DNA of 32,434 nt from Deltaproteobacteria bacterium (lineage in GTDB: Bacteria; Myxococcota; Myxococcia; Myxococcales; UBA5297): the NCBI GenBank assembly GCA_016218885.1, contig JACRCT010001023.1, positions 1 to 32,434 on the forward strand. Reading direction: 5' to 3'. Shown in pieces: positions 23,948 to 31,709 of the stretch (within the stretch, counting starts at the first letter, position 1; each line of letters starts with the position of its first letter). Both the position numbers and the translations under genes were made by a program. The notes beneath the pieces were generated by a model. That model searched no databases. It saw nothing but the letters and a program-made list of their open reading frames with translations, and had not been told where the DNA came from.

Positions 23948-26374
23948 CTACTTGCGAGCTGCTCTCATCGACTCTTCGATCCAGCCGCGCAGCGGCGCGA
24001 CCCGGGTATAGATCCCGCCCTCCCCGCAGGCGGCGCGTGTTGCATTCACCGGGCGGGAGGTGATGGCCACCAGCCGCCATGGACACTCCCCTTGGCCTGC
24101 GACGAACCGCTCGTACACGCCCCCGCCACTATCGCCTCGACACGTGTCCGACCCGCCGGGAGATCGGACGATCTCCTCGTAGGCCGGGATGCAGCCGGTG
24201 GTCTGGGAAGATCGCTCCGTGCAGGGCTCTTCCTGGCCATCGAGGACGAGCACTCGCCGCACCCCGAACCCCCTGGTCCCCATCCGGTCCTGTGCCCCGT
24301 ACCCCACGTGCACCAGCCCGACGCGCCCGCCGGCGTCGCCCGCCGAGTCCATCCCGAGGCGCAGCTCGCTCGGCTCCCCCGGCACCGTGTCCAGCAGCGG
24401 CCGGTCGAGCTTGAGCAGCGCGGCATCGACGTGAGGATCAGGGTGCCGAATCTGGCGCGACACGGCCACGGTCCGCGACAGGTCGGTGATGCCGCTGCCG
24501 ACGCCGACGTGGGAGGCGGGCAGGCAGTGCGCAGCGGTGAGCACTGTATGGGCGTTGAGGGCGACACCGGAGCACTTCCAGCGTGGCCCCGCTTCGCCCA
24601 CGACCACCGCGAATCCGTCCACGGGCAGGACCGGGGTCCGGCAGGGACGGTCGCAGGAGAGCAGGGCCGTCTCGGGGGTCGGCGCCTGTTGCACGCTTCC
24701 ATTCGGGCAGGGCTGCGTTCCTCCGTCGTTCCAATTGGGGAACCGGGTCTCGTAGCAGTCCACCGCGCGCCTGATGCAGAGCGCCAGCGGGTCGATGCAG
24801 CGGTTCGCCGCAACATTCGCCAGGGATGGCGACTCCTTCTCGAGAAAGTCGCGGACCTCCTGCTCGCTCGCGAAGACTCGAGCTTCTCGAGGCAGGACGA
24901 TGGCGTCTGAAGCTTGTGCCGGAAGCCGGCACAGCACCTTCTGGTGAGAGTGGAGCTGCGCCGAGAGCGAGGCCGCCGGGGCACTCGAGAACCCGATGGG
25001 CTCGGTGAAGGGCAGGTCTGACAGCGGCTTGCCCGTTCCACGGCAGCAGCCGATCGAGATCTCGCGGAACCCGCAAGGCCGGCCAGCGGTCGTCTCCAAG
25101 ACGGCGAAGGCCTTCTTGAAGAGCGGCTCGCTCGTGAAGGGGCACTGGGGTGCTTCATCGAAGCCGAGGTCAGCGGCGGGGCAGGCGGGGCCGGCATCGG
25201 GGGCGGCGCTTTCGAAGGCGAACCAGGAAGTCTCGCGGCAAGCCAGCTTCCCATCGGAAAGCTCCAGCGGGACCCAGCAGCCCTTCATGGAGCCAGGGAC
25301 TCCGGGAATCACCTCGAGCCGATACCAGGGCTTGAAGCAATGCAGTGGCTTCCAGGGATTCCCGTCCTCGCAGTGCCCCTTACGATCGAAGCCGGCGATG
25401 CGGCCGATGGCCGGCGCCCCCGCCTTAACGTCGATCACATCGATCGGCAGAGAGAGATCTTGGAGGAGGTGGAGGAGAAAAGCTCCGGTGTCGGCGAGGG
25501 CGACTCGTCGCCTCCGCACCTGGCACGCCTTCTCATCCGGAGGGGGATCAGCGAGGTCGCTGAGCTTCTGGAGCGCATCGAGGACGCCTCGCGCCGCGTC
25601 GTCCTTGAGCTTGTAGTCCACCTGGATGATTCCGGCCGCGGTGCTGCGCACTCGCGGGTCTTGCGTCGCGGCCTTCTTGATCTTGCAGGCAACCGAATCG
25701 ACTTCCCAGGGACACAGCTTGGCAGCCTGGGTGTACACCGCTTCAAGGTGCAGCTTGGTGTGTAGGGACTTGGGCGTGGGGGTGATCGGCGGCGCGGGAT
25801 CGTCCACGCCGTCCGAGAAGATGAGGAGGATCCGCTCCGATACGGTCGCCGCGGCCTGCTTGGAGATGCGATCTTCCTCGTTCTTCAGCCATTGCAGGAG
25901 AGGCGTGCCAGCCATGTCTGGCGCGATGCAGGGCTCCTTGTCACACCTGTACGTTGCAGGGGTGGAGATCGTCTGCCGGGCGAGGTGGCGACGGACCTCC
26001 GAGAGCCAATCGCTCAGCTCCTGCGATGAGTTGAGGGTGCTCTCGCAAGGGACGCAGCGAGCCGAGGGTGCGGGTTTGATCCCCGCGCGGCAGCAAAGCC
26101 GGGTGTCGAGCGGTGGGAGCATCTCGAGGCGCATCCGGAGCGGATGATGGCCCTGGCGCTGCAACGACGCAGCTAGGCTTTGCCAAGGGTCGGGGTCCGG
26201 GCCCTTGGCCTTATCCTCGAAGAACTGAAAGACCTTGGGCCAGTGGCGCTTCATGGTCCCGGACCGGTCGATTGCGATCGTGTACTCGATCACCTGCTGC
26301 GGTTCGGCGAAGCACTCGGAGCGTCCAGCGCCTACTACGACCGTGATGGAAAGGGCGGCGGTCCAGAACCTCAT
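23948..26374 (-). CDS. Exported VWA domain fused to trypsin-like serine protease
   Basis: This 808-aa protein has a signal peptide (about 1-23) and then a von Willebrand A-type domain. The metal-site motif is DRSGT (D36, S38, T40), and a later strand-turn has ILLIFSDGVDD. A Cys-rich middle region follows (about 240-575). The C-terminal 228 residues are an S1-family protease with the triad H616 (LTAAHC), D650 (HVDAALLKL) and S749 (CRGDSGGG). Asp743, six residues before the catalytic Ser, predicts cleavage after Arg or Lys. I chose ATG 26374, where the signal begins; upstream frame is not protein-like. The combination suggests a secreted, metal-dependent adhesive protease, perhaps needing activation. 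It leads a two-gene operon with the 904-aa protein. Confidence 0.88.
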   Translation of the reverse strand: MRFWTAALSITVVVGAGRSECFAEPQQVIEYTIAIDRSGTMKRHWPKVFQFFEDKAKGPDPDPWQSLAASLQRQGHHPLRMRLEMLPPLDTRLCCRAGIKPAPSARCVPCESTLNSSQELSDWLSEVRRHLARQTISTPATYRCDKEPCIAPDMAGTPLLQWLKNEEDRISKQAAATVSERILLIFSDGVDDPAPPITPTPKSLHTKLHLEAVYTQAAKLCPWEVDSVACKIKKAATQDPRVRSTAAGIIQVDYKLKDDAARGVLDALQKLSDLADPPPDEKACQVRRRRVALADTGAFLLHLLQDLSLPIDVIDVKAGAPAIGRIAGFDRKGHCEDGNPWKPLHCFKPWYRLEVIPGVPGSMKGCWVPLELSDGKLACRETSWFAFESAAPDAGPACPAADLGFDEAPQCPFTSEPLFKKAFAVLETTAGRPCGFREISIGCCRGTGKPLSDLPFTEPIGFSSAPAASLSAQLHSHQKVLCRLPAQASDAIVLPREARVFASEQEVRDFLEKESPSLANVAANRCIDPLALCIRRAVDCYETRFPNWNDGGTQPCPNGSVQQAPTPETALLSCDRPCRTPVLPVDGFAVVVGEAGPRWKCSGVALNAHTVLTAAHCLPASHVGVGSGITDLSRTVAVSRQIRHPDPHVDAALLKLDRPLLDTVPGEPSELRLGMDSAGDAGGRVGLVHVGYGAQDRMGTRGFGVRRVLVLDGQEEPCTERSSQTTGCIPAYEEIVRSPGGSDTCRGDSGGGVYERFVAGQGECPWRLVAITSRPVNATRAACGEGGIYTRVAPLRGWIEESMRAARK

Positions 26375-26404
26375 CGAACCCCCTATTGGCGCCGGAATGC
26401 GGGC

Positions 26405-26432
26405 ACTATCGCCTACCGGGCTCAAAAGACAA
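26405..26432 (-). promoter_or_regulatory. Candidate -35/-10 promoter for the VWA-protease operon
   Basis: On the reverse strand TTGTCT (26432-26427) and GATAGT (26410-26405) are separated by 16 nt, each matching four of six sigma-70 consensus bases. They lie in a locally AT-richer patch, 31 nt before the ATG. Confidence 0.35.
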
Positions 26433-26603
26433 ACAGGATTGGCGTGCGTACACTTTTGGCGCAGGCGCCCCCGTCCTGTTCGGACGGAGGCGCAATGAAG
26501 GGCCGCCGCGATCAACTGCGAGCGGAACGACGCATGCCGGCCTCCAACCAGCCCGTACCCCGGTTCTCGAGATGAGCCCCAAGGTCACCCTCCGCCGGTG
26601 AGT

Positions 26604-26622
26604 GTGCTACTACGCAAGCGCG
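26604..26622 (+). promoter_or_regulatory. Extended -10 promoter next to the TGT-fusion start
   Basis: GTGCTACTAC gives TG-C-TACTAC, with the hexamer 9 nt from ATG 26623. No Shine-Dalgarno is present. GTG 26602 is an in-frame alternative start, but it would overlap this motif. Confidence 0.4.
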
Positions 26623-28596
26623 ATGCCCTTCACCTTCCGAACGCTCACGCGCGATCCGGGCTGTGCGGCACGGAGCGGCGTGGTCGAGACCTCTCACGGC
26701 CGCATCGAGACCCCCGCCTTCATGCCGGTGGGAACGCGGGGGACCGTCACCACCCTGACCCCCGATGATCTGCGCGCCCTCGACGCGCAGATCATCCTGG
26801 GCAACACCTACCACCTGCTGCTGCGCCCCGGTCCCGAGACCATGCGGCACTTCGGGGGCCTGCACCGCTTCATGGCGTGGGACCGGCCCATCCTCACCGA
26901 TTCGGGCGGCTTCCAGATCTTCTCGCTCCCCGCGGACCGGACGCTCGACGAAGAGGGTGCGCGATTCAAGAGCTACGTCGACTGCCGCTATCACCACCTC
27001 ACCCCTGAGTCGTCCATCGCCATGCAGGAGGCGATCGGCTCCGACGTGATGATGGTGCTCGACATCTGCGTGCCCTCCACCGCCGAGCCAGGGGAGATCC
27101 GCTTGGCGATGGAGCGCACGCACCGCTGGGCGCTGCGCAGCCTCGTCGCGCGCCGCAGCTCGGAGCAGGCGCTCTTCGCCATCGTCCAGGGCGGGCTCTG
27201 CCCCGAGTGGCGCGCGGAGTCGGCGGCCTTCCTCAGCCAGCACCCGTTCGACGGCTTCGCCATCGGCGGGCTGGCGGTGGGCGACACGCGCTCGGAGCGC
27301 TTCGACGTGGTGGGGAGCACCGCGGCTCGGCTGCCCGCCGACCGGCCGCGCTACCTCATGGGCGTGGGCACGCCGCCCGACATCCTGGAGGGCATCGCGC
27401 AAGGCGTGGACATGTTCGACTGCGTCCTTCCCAGCACGCTCGCCTGGCAGGGCATCGCCTTCACCTCGACCGGGCGCGTGAAGCTGCTGCGCACCGAGCA
27501 CCGGCTCTCCGACGCCCCCCTCGACGCGGCCTGCAGCTGTCCCGCCTGCACGGCTCACCCGCGCGGCTACCTCCACCACCTCTTCAAGTGCAAAGAGACC
27601 CTGGGGCACCGCCTGCTCTCCATCCACAATCTGCACCATTACCTGTCGCTGATGCGCGCCGCGCGGCAGGCGATCGAGCAGGGCCGGTTCTCCGCCTTCC
27701 AGCGCCAGACCCTCGCCGCGATCGATCGGCACGAGCACGACGCGACCGCTCGTCCTCCGGGACGCACCTGCCGCGCGCCGGCAACGGCCCGATTCGAGAT
27801 CATCACCACCGAGAGCGGCGCCGCCTCCATCCGCGACCGGGAAGCGGGCGAGGTGATGCACCCCACCATCGGAGCCGCGCAGGAGTCGCGGGAGCTGTAC
27901 GTCGTCCAGTCCCGGCTCTTCGAGCGCTTGAGCCAGGAGACCGCAAAGCCTCTGGTCGTCTTCGACGTGGGGCTCGGAGCGGCCGGGAACGCGTTGGCGG
28001 CCATGCGGGCGGCCCGTGAGCTGGCGCAGCGACGTCCGCTGGAGCTGGTCAGCTTCGAGCGGGAGCTGGGCGCGCTGCGGCTCGCAGCCTCCGACGAAGG
28101 AGCGGCGCGCCTGGGCTGGACCGAAGCGGATCGTCTGGCGACGGGGAGCCTGCTGAAGACCGGGCGTCACGAGGAGCCGGGCATCGTCTGGCGCCTCGTG
28201 CACGGGGACATCGAGCGCACGCTCCCCGCCCTGGGGTCGCTCGCCCACGTGGTGTTCTGGGACCCGTTCTCGCCCAAGGCGAACCCGGGCCTGTGGAGCG
28301 CGGGGATCTTCCCGGCGCTGCGCGCCACCTGCGCCCCGGACGCGACGGTGTTCACCTACTCCAACGCGACCTCGACGCGCGGGGCCCTGCTCCTGGCGGG
28401 GTTCTTCGTGGGCCACGGCCTGCCGTCTGGAGCCAAGGAGGAGACCACGACGGCGGCGGTGCGCCTTCAGGACCTCGCCCGGCCGCTGGACCGGCGCTGG
28501 CTGGGGAGGCTCGAGCGATCGACCGTTCCCTTCCCTGCCGATGCGCCGCCAGACGCGCTGCAGGCGGTCCGGGGCCATCCCCAGTTCGCGGAGTGA
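26623..28596 (+). CDS. tgt: tRNA-guanine transglycosylase fused to MnmC-like methyltransferase domain
   Basis: This 657-aa protein has a TGT domain (about 1-370) and a second domain (about 390-657). TGT exchanges guanine 34 of GUN-anticodon tRNAs for a queuosine precursor. It keeps D93 in TDSGGF, D147 before Cys149, the nucleophile D266 in MFDCVLP, and the zinc ligands C304, C306, C309, H335. The canonical TRxxRxG after the nucleophile is replaced by STLAWQG, and the Glu of GGLAVGE is Asp221. The second domain resembles the methyltransferase half of MnmC, which finishes the U34 modification. It has FDVGLGAAGN (446-456), acidic E479 in VSFERE, and FWDPFSPKANPGLW (545-558, D547). Its tail has a Lys/Glu-rich loop typical of that family. 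Both relatives act on the wobble position. ATG 26623 is where the TGT fold starts. Confidence 0.9.
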   Translation: MPFTFRTLTRDPGCAARSGVVETSHGRIETPAFMPVGTRGTVTTLTPDDLRALDAQIILGNTYHLLLRPGPETMRHFGGLHRFMAWDRPILTDSGGFQIFSLPADRTLDEEGARFKSYVDCRYHHLTPESSIAMQEAIGSDVMMVLDICVPSTAEPGEIRLAMERTHRWALRSLVARRSSEQALFAIVQGGLCPEWRAESAAFLSQHPFDGFAIGGLAVGDTRSERFDVVGSTAARLPADRPRYLMGVGTPPDILEGIAQGVDMFDCVLPSTLAWQGIAFTSTGRVKLLRTEHRLSDAPLDAACSCPACTAHPRGYLHHLFKCKETLGHRLLSIHNLHHYLSLMRAARQAIEQGRFSAFQRQTLAAIDRHEHDATARPPGRTCRAPATARFEIITTESGAASIRDREAGEVMHPTIGAAQESRELYVVQSRLFERLSQETAKPLVVFDVGLGAAGNALAAMRAARELAQRRPLELVSFERELGALRLAASDEGAARLGWTEADRLATGSLLKTGRHEEPGIVWRLVHGDIERTLPALGSLAHVVFWDPFSPKANPGLWSAGIFPALRATCAPDATVFTYSNATSTRGALLLAGFFVGHGLPSGAKEETTTAAVRLQDLARPLDRRWLGRLERSTVPFPADAPPDALQAVRGHPQFAE

Positions 28597-28616
28597 GCGG
28601 CGTCCAGTCGCGCCGC
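28597..28616 (+). terminator. Terminator-like hairpin after the TGT fusion
   Basis: GCGGCG/CGCCGC with an 8-nt loop begins right after the TGA stop. The stem is all GC; no T-run follows. Confidence 0.4.
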
Positions 28617-28770
28617 CGTGAAGCGAGGGGGCGAGAGCATTCCGAGGGGCGCCAGCCTGGAGCCCCGTTCCGTCCAAGACGCTGCCCTGTAGGCTATCCT
28701 CCAGGGCCGAGGCGGTTTGGCCGCGAGGGGCGCTCGAGAGGCAAGGCTGCACAAAGGAAAAAGGAATGGC

Positions 28771-30789
28771 ATGACGACAGACGGCAAGAAAGGCGCAGGC
28801 CGGCCCATCGGAGAGCTGGAGGCGGCCCGGGCGCGGATCGCCGAGCTGACCCGGACCGTCGAGAGCTACCGGCGCCTGGTGGATGGCGCGGCGAAGTGCC
28901 GCACCTTCCTCGAAGCGGCGCCCGACCCCCTCTTCGCCCTGACGCCCGAGGGCCGCATCTCCTTTGCCACCCGGGCCCTCGCCGAGGCGTTCGGCAAGCC
29001 GGACGAGGACATCGTCGGGAAGAGCCTCTGGGATGTCTTCCCCAAGGAAGAGGCCGACAGGCGCTTCGCGCTCCTGTGCCAGGTCATTCGCTCGGGCAAG
29101 GAGACCACCCTCGAGGAGCGAGTCCCTCGGGCCGACGGCGACCGGTACTACCAGACCGCGATCAAGCCCCTCAAGGACCCGGCCGGGAACATGGTCTCGG
29201 CGATCTGCGCCTCCAGGGACATCACCGCACCCAAGCAGGCTGATGAGCGCCTGGTGAAGCTCTCGCAGCTGGTGCCCGGCGTCATCTACCAATACCGGCT
29301 CTTCCCCGACGGGCGCTCCTGCTTTCCCTATTCCAGCTCGGGGATGAACGACATCTACGAGGTCACCCCGGAGGAGGTGCGCGAGGACGCCACGCCGGTA
29401 TTCGGGCGGCTGCACCCTGACGAGCTGGCGAGCACCACGGCGGCCATCCACGAGTCGGCCCGCACCCTGGCGCTGTTCCACTGGGAGTTCCGGGTCGTGT
29501 TGCCCCGGCAGGGCCTGCGCTGGCGCGAGTGCAGCGCCACGCCAGAGCGCCTCTCCGACGGCGGCACGCTGTGGCACGGCATCATCACCGACATCAGCGA
29601 CCGCAAGCGGGCCGAGGAGGAGAAGGCCAGGCTCGAAGGCCAGCTCCAGCAATCCCAGCGGATGGAGTCGGTCGGTCGCCTGGCGGGCGGCGTGGCCCAC
29701 GACTTCAACAACATGCTGGGGGCCATCCTCGGGCACGCGGAGCTGGCGATGGAGCAGGTGGCCCCGGAGCTACCGCTCTACGACGACCTGGTCGAGATCC
29801 AGAAGGCGGCCCGGCGCTCAGCCGACCTGACCCGCCAGCTCCTGGCCTTCGCCCGCAAGCAGACCGTCGCGCCCAAGGTGCTCGACCTGAACATGACCGT
29901 GGATGGGATGCTCAAGATGCTGCAGCGGCTCATCGGCGAGGACATCCACCTGTCGTGGAAGCCCGATGCGCAGCTGTGGCCGGTCAAGGTGGACCCCTCG
30001 CAGATCGACCAGATCCTGGCCAACCTCTGCGTCAACGCCCGTGACGCCATCGCCGACGTCGGCGAGATCACCATCGAGACCGGCAACAGCACCTTCGACG
30101 CGGAATACTGCTCCGTGCACGCCGACGTCGTGCCCGGCGAGTACGTGCGACTCGCCGTCAGCGATACCGGCACCGGAATGGACCGAGAGACGCTCTCGCA
30201 TCTCTTCGAGCCCTTCTTCACGACCAAGGGCGTGGGAGAAGGCACCGGCCTCGGTCTGGCGACCGTGTACGGCGCCGTGAAGCAGAACAACGGCTTCGTC
30301 CACGTCGACAGCGAGCCGGGCCGGGGCACGACCTTCACGATCTACCTCCCGCGGAATTCGGCCGAATGCCGCGATGCTGAGGCCGCGGTCGCCACCGAAC
30401 CCACCCTGCGCGGTCACGAGACGGTCCTGGTGGTGGAGGACGAGCCGGCCATCCTCAGCCTTGCCAAGCGGATGCTCGGCCGCCAGGGCTACGGCGTGCT
30501 GGCGGCAGGTAGTCCGAGCGAGGCCCTAAGGCTGGCAGGCGAGTACCAGGGCGCGATCCACCTGCTGATGACCGACGTGGTCATGCCCGGGATGAACGGC
30601 CGAGACCTGGCGAAGAGCCTGCTGGTCCTGCACCCGAGCCTCAAGTGCCTGTTCATGTCGGGCTACACCGCCAACGTCATCGCTCACCACGGCGTGCTGG
30701 GCGACAAGGTCAGCTTCATCGAGAAGCCCTTCTCCATGAGCGAGCTGGCCGCCAAGGTTCGCGCCGCGCTCGACTCCGGGAGCTCTTGA
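28771..30789 (+). CDS. Hybrid histidine kinase with two PAS domains and C-terminal receiver
   Basis: This 672-aa cytoplasmic protein starts with a helical segment (about 12-42). Two PAS sensor domains follow (about 44-155 and 160-280), the second of PAC/PAS type with a RKRAEEEKARLEG helix. The dimerisation domain contains phosphoacceptor H310 in GGVAHDFNNML, followed by an ATPase domain with N-box N422, DTGTGM (G1, D465) and GTGLGL (G2, 491-496). A receiver (about 550-668) has D557, phosphoacceptor D602 and K652. No membrane segment, so it senses an internal signal. The output is not encoded nearby. ATG 28771 is preceded by AAGGAATGGC; an upstream open frame is not protein-like. Phosphorelay through the receiver is likely. 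Confidence 0.93.
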   Translation: MTTDGKKGAGRPIGELEAARARIAELTRTVESYRRLVDGAAKCRTFLEAAPDPLFALTPEGRISFATRALAEAFGKPDEDIVGKSLWDVFPKEEADRRFALLCQVIRSGKETTLEERVPRADGDRYYQTAIKPLKDPAGNMVSAICASRDITAPKQADERLVKLSQLVPGVIYQYRLFPDGRSCFPYSSSGMNDIYEVTPEEVREDATPVFGRLHPDELASTTAAIHESARTLALFHWEFRVVLPRQGLRWRECSATPERLSDGGTLWHGIITDISDRKRAEEEKARLEGQLQQSQRMESVGRLAGGVAHDFNNMLGAILGHAELAMEQVAPELPLYDDLVEIQKAARRSADLTRQLLAFARKQTVAPKVLDLNMTVDGMLKMLQRLIGEDIHLSWKPDAQLWPVKVDPSQIDQILANLCVNARDAIADVGEITIETGNSTFDAEYCSVHADVVPGEYVRLAVSDTGTGMDRETLSHLFEPFFTTKGVGEGTGLGLATVYGAVKQNNGFVHVDSEPGRGTTFTIYLPRNSAECRDAEAAVATEPTLRGHETVLVVEDEPAILSLAKRMLGRQGYGVLAAGSPSEALRLAGEYQGAIHLLMTDVVMPGMNGRDLAKSLLVLHPSLKCLFMSGYTANVIAHHGVLGDKVSFIEKPFSMSELAAKVRAALDSGSS

Positions 30790-30907
30790 CGACAGCCCAG
30801 CGGCGCAGGGCCTGGTGAACGTCGGGGTTCGAGGCGAAGTGAATCGCTTCGACGGCGAGTGCTCGCTCTCGTTCTTCGTGCGCCGCGCCCAGGAGGAGCG
30901 AGAAAGG

Positions 30908-30937
30908 GCGAGCGCCGTTCTCGCGAACGGCGCTCGC
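30908..30937. terminator. Strong bidirectional terminator hairpin
   Basis: A perfect 12-bp stem (GCGAGCGCCGTT/AACGGCGCTCGC) with a 6-nt loop lies between the convergent hybrid kinase and the 56-aa gene. On the reverse strand it is followed by CCTTTCTC, a modest T-rich tail, so it probably ends the small operon. Confidence 0.75.
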
Positions 30938-30949
30938 GGTCACGACTTG

Positions 30950-31120
30950 CTAGCGCTCGAAGCTGTCAGCGTCGGGACGGCGCTTGGCAGGGCTGGCCTT
31001 CTCCGCAGGGCGCCGCGCCACCTTCTTGGCCAACTTGAGCAGGCCCCGCACCGCCCGCTCGCGCTGCGGTGGCGTGAGACGGGAGTCGATCGGTGCGCCC
31101 TTGCCCTTCTTCCGTTTCAT
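30950..31120 (-). CDS. Small highly basic 56-aa protein
   Basis: The frame begins at ATG 31120 and encodes 56 residues with a very basic composition: MKRKKGKG at the N-terminus, RERAVRGLLKLAKKVARR in the middle and a KRRPDADSFER end. There is no signal or membrane segment. The ATG overlaps the TGA of the upstream gene by one base (TGATG), which favours translational coupling. The charge suggests binding to nucleic acid or to an acidic partner. The terminator at 30908 follows the stop. I have no family for it; its companion is the 169-aa gene. Confidence 0.6.
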   Translation of the reverse strand: MKRKKGKGAPIDSRLTPPQRERAVRGLLKLAKKVARRPAEKASPAKRRPDADSFER

Positions 31121-31629
31121 CACATGGCCTCGAGCTGCTCAGACTGATACTGAGGGGCCCCGGGGATCTGCAGACTCTCGGCGACCTCCGGCGAGAGCTG
31201 CTTGATGATGGGCTTGAAGAAGCTCTCGGCCGCCTTCGACTGCGGGAACGGCTCGTCGGACGTGAGGGCAACGGATCGGTCGGACCAGAGATTGTTGAGC
31301 CGGGTGAGAGTGACGCCGACGGCTTCGGAGTTGGACTTGTCGGGGAGGATGGAGCCTGCGAGGGCCTTCTGCAGCTTGCGCGTGTCCTCTTGGTACAGCG
31401 CAATCTGGTTGGCCTTGCTTCCAGCCACCTCGCGATAGACGAGGATCTGGTCGATGGCCTCGGCCGGGTTCTTGATGAGCTCGGCGCCAAGCTCCTTCCC
31501 GAGCTGCCGGCAGAGGTCAACGGTCTTGACCTGCGTCGAATAGAAAAGCGCCTGCAGCTCGGCTTCCTCCTTGAGCTGGGTCTTGAGGGCGCTGATCGGC
31601 GTCGTGCTAGTCGCTGAGCTCACCGGCAT
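31120..31629 (-). CDS. Hypothetical 169-aa helical protein
   Basis: I do not recognise this protein. It is almost wholly helical, with a Ser/Thr-rich start, no signal peptide and no membrane helix. A central segment (about 50-100) looks like a helical hairpin. The start is ATG 31629 with AGGGAGGAG 6 nt upstream, one of the best ribosome-binding sites in the window. It is coupled to the 56-aa basic gene. It is divergent from the asparagine-synthetase-type gene, 80 nt away. Function unknown. Confidence 0.7.
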   Translation of the reverse strand: MPVSSATSTTPISALKTQLKEEAELQALFYSTQVKTVDLCRQLGKELGAELIKNPAEAIDQILVYREVAGSKANQIALYQEDTRKLQKALAGSILPDKSNSEAVGVTLTRLNNLWSDRSVALTSDEPFPQSKAAESFFKPIIKQLSPEVAESLQIPGAPQYQSEQLEAM

Positions 31630-31664
31630 GGGTCTCTCCTCCCTTGGCAGAACGAAGGGCTAGC

Positions 31665-31694
31665 ACTATAGAGCTGCGCTGCGCAGGTGCACAA
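31665..31694 (-). promoter_or_regulatory. Candidate promoter for the 169-aa/56-aa operon
   Basis: On the reverse strand TTGTGC (31694-31689) and TATAGT (31670-31665) are separated by 18 nt. The -10 matches five of six bases; the -35 is weak. The position, about 36 nt before the ATG, is reasonable. A GTGCTA motif overlaps it just downstream. Confidence 0.35.
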
Positions 31695-31709
31695 GCGAGG
31701 TTCCCGTCC

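Noticed and set aside
22913-24910. 665-aa forward frame opposite the 904-aa and VWA-protease genes
   Set aside because: Low-complexity composition and no motifs; the reverse frames have signal peptides and a protease triad.
26512-29736. 1074-aa reverse-strand open frame opposite the TGT fusion and hybrid kinase
   Set aside because: It is Arg/Gly/Leu/Val/Ala-rich without motifs. The forward strand holds complete TGT, methyltransferase and kinase motifs in the same stretch. Long antisense frames are common in GC-rich coding DNA.
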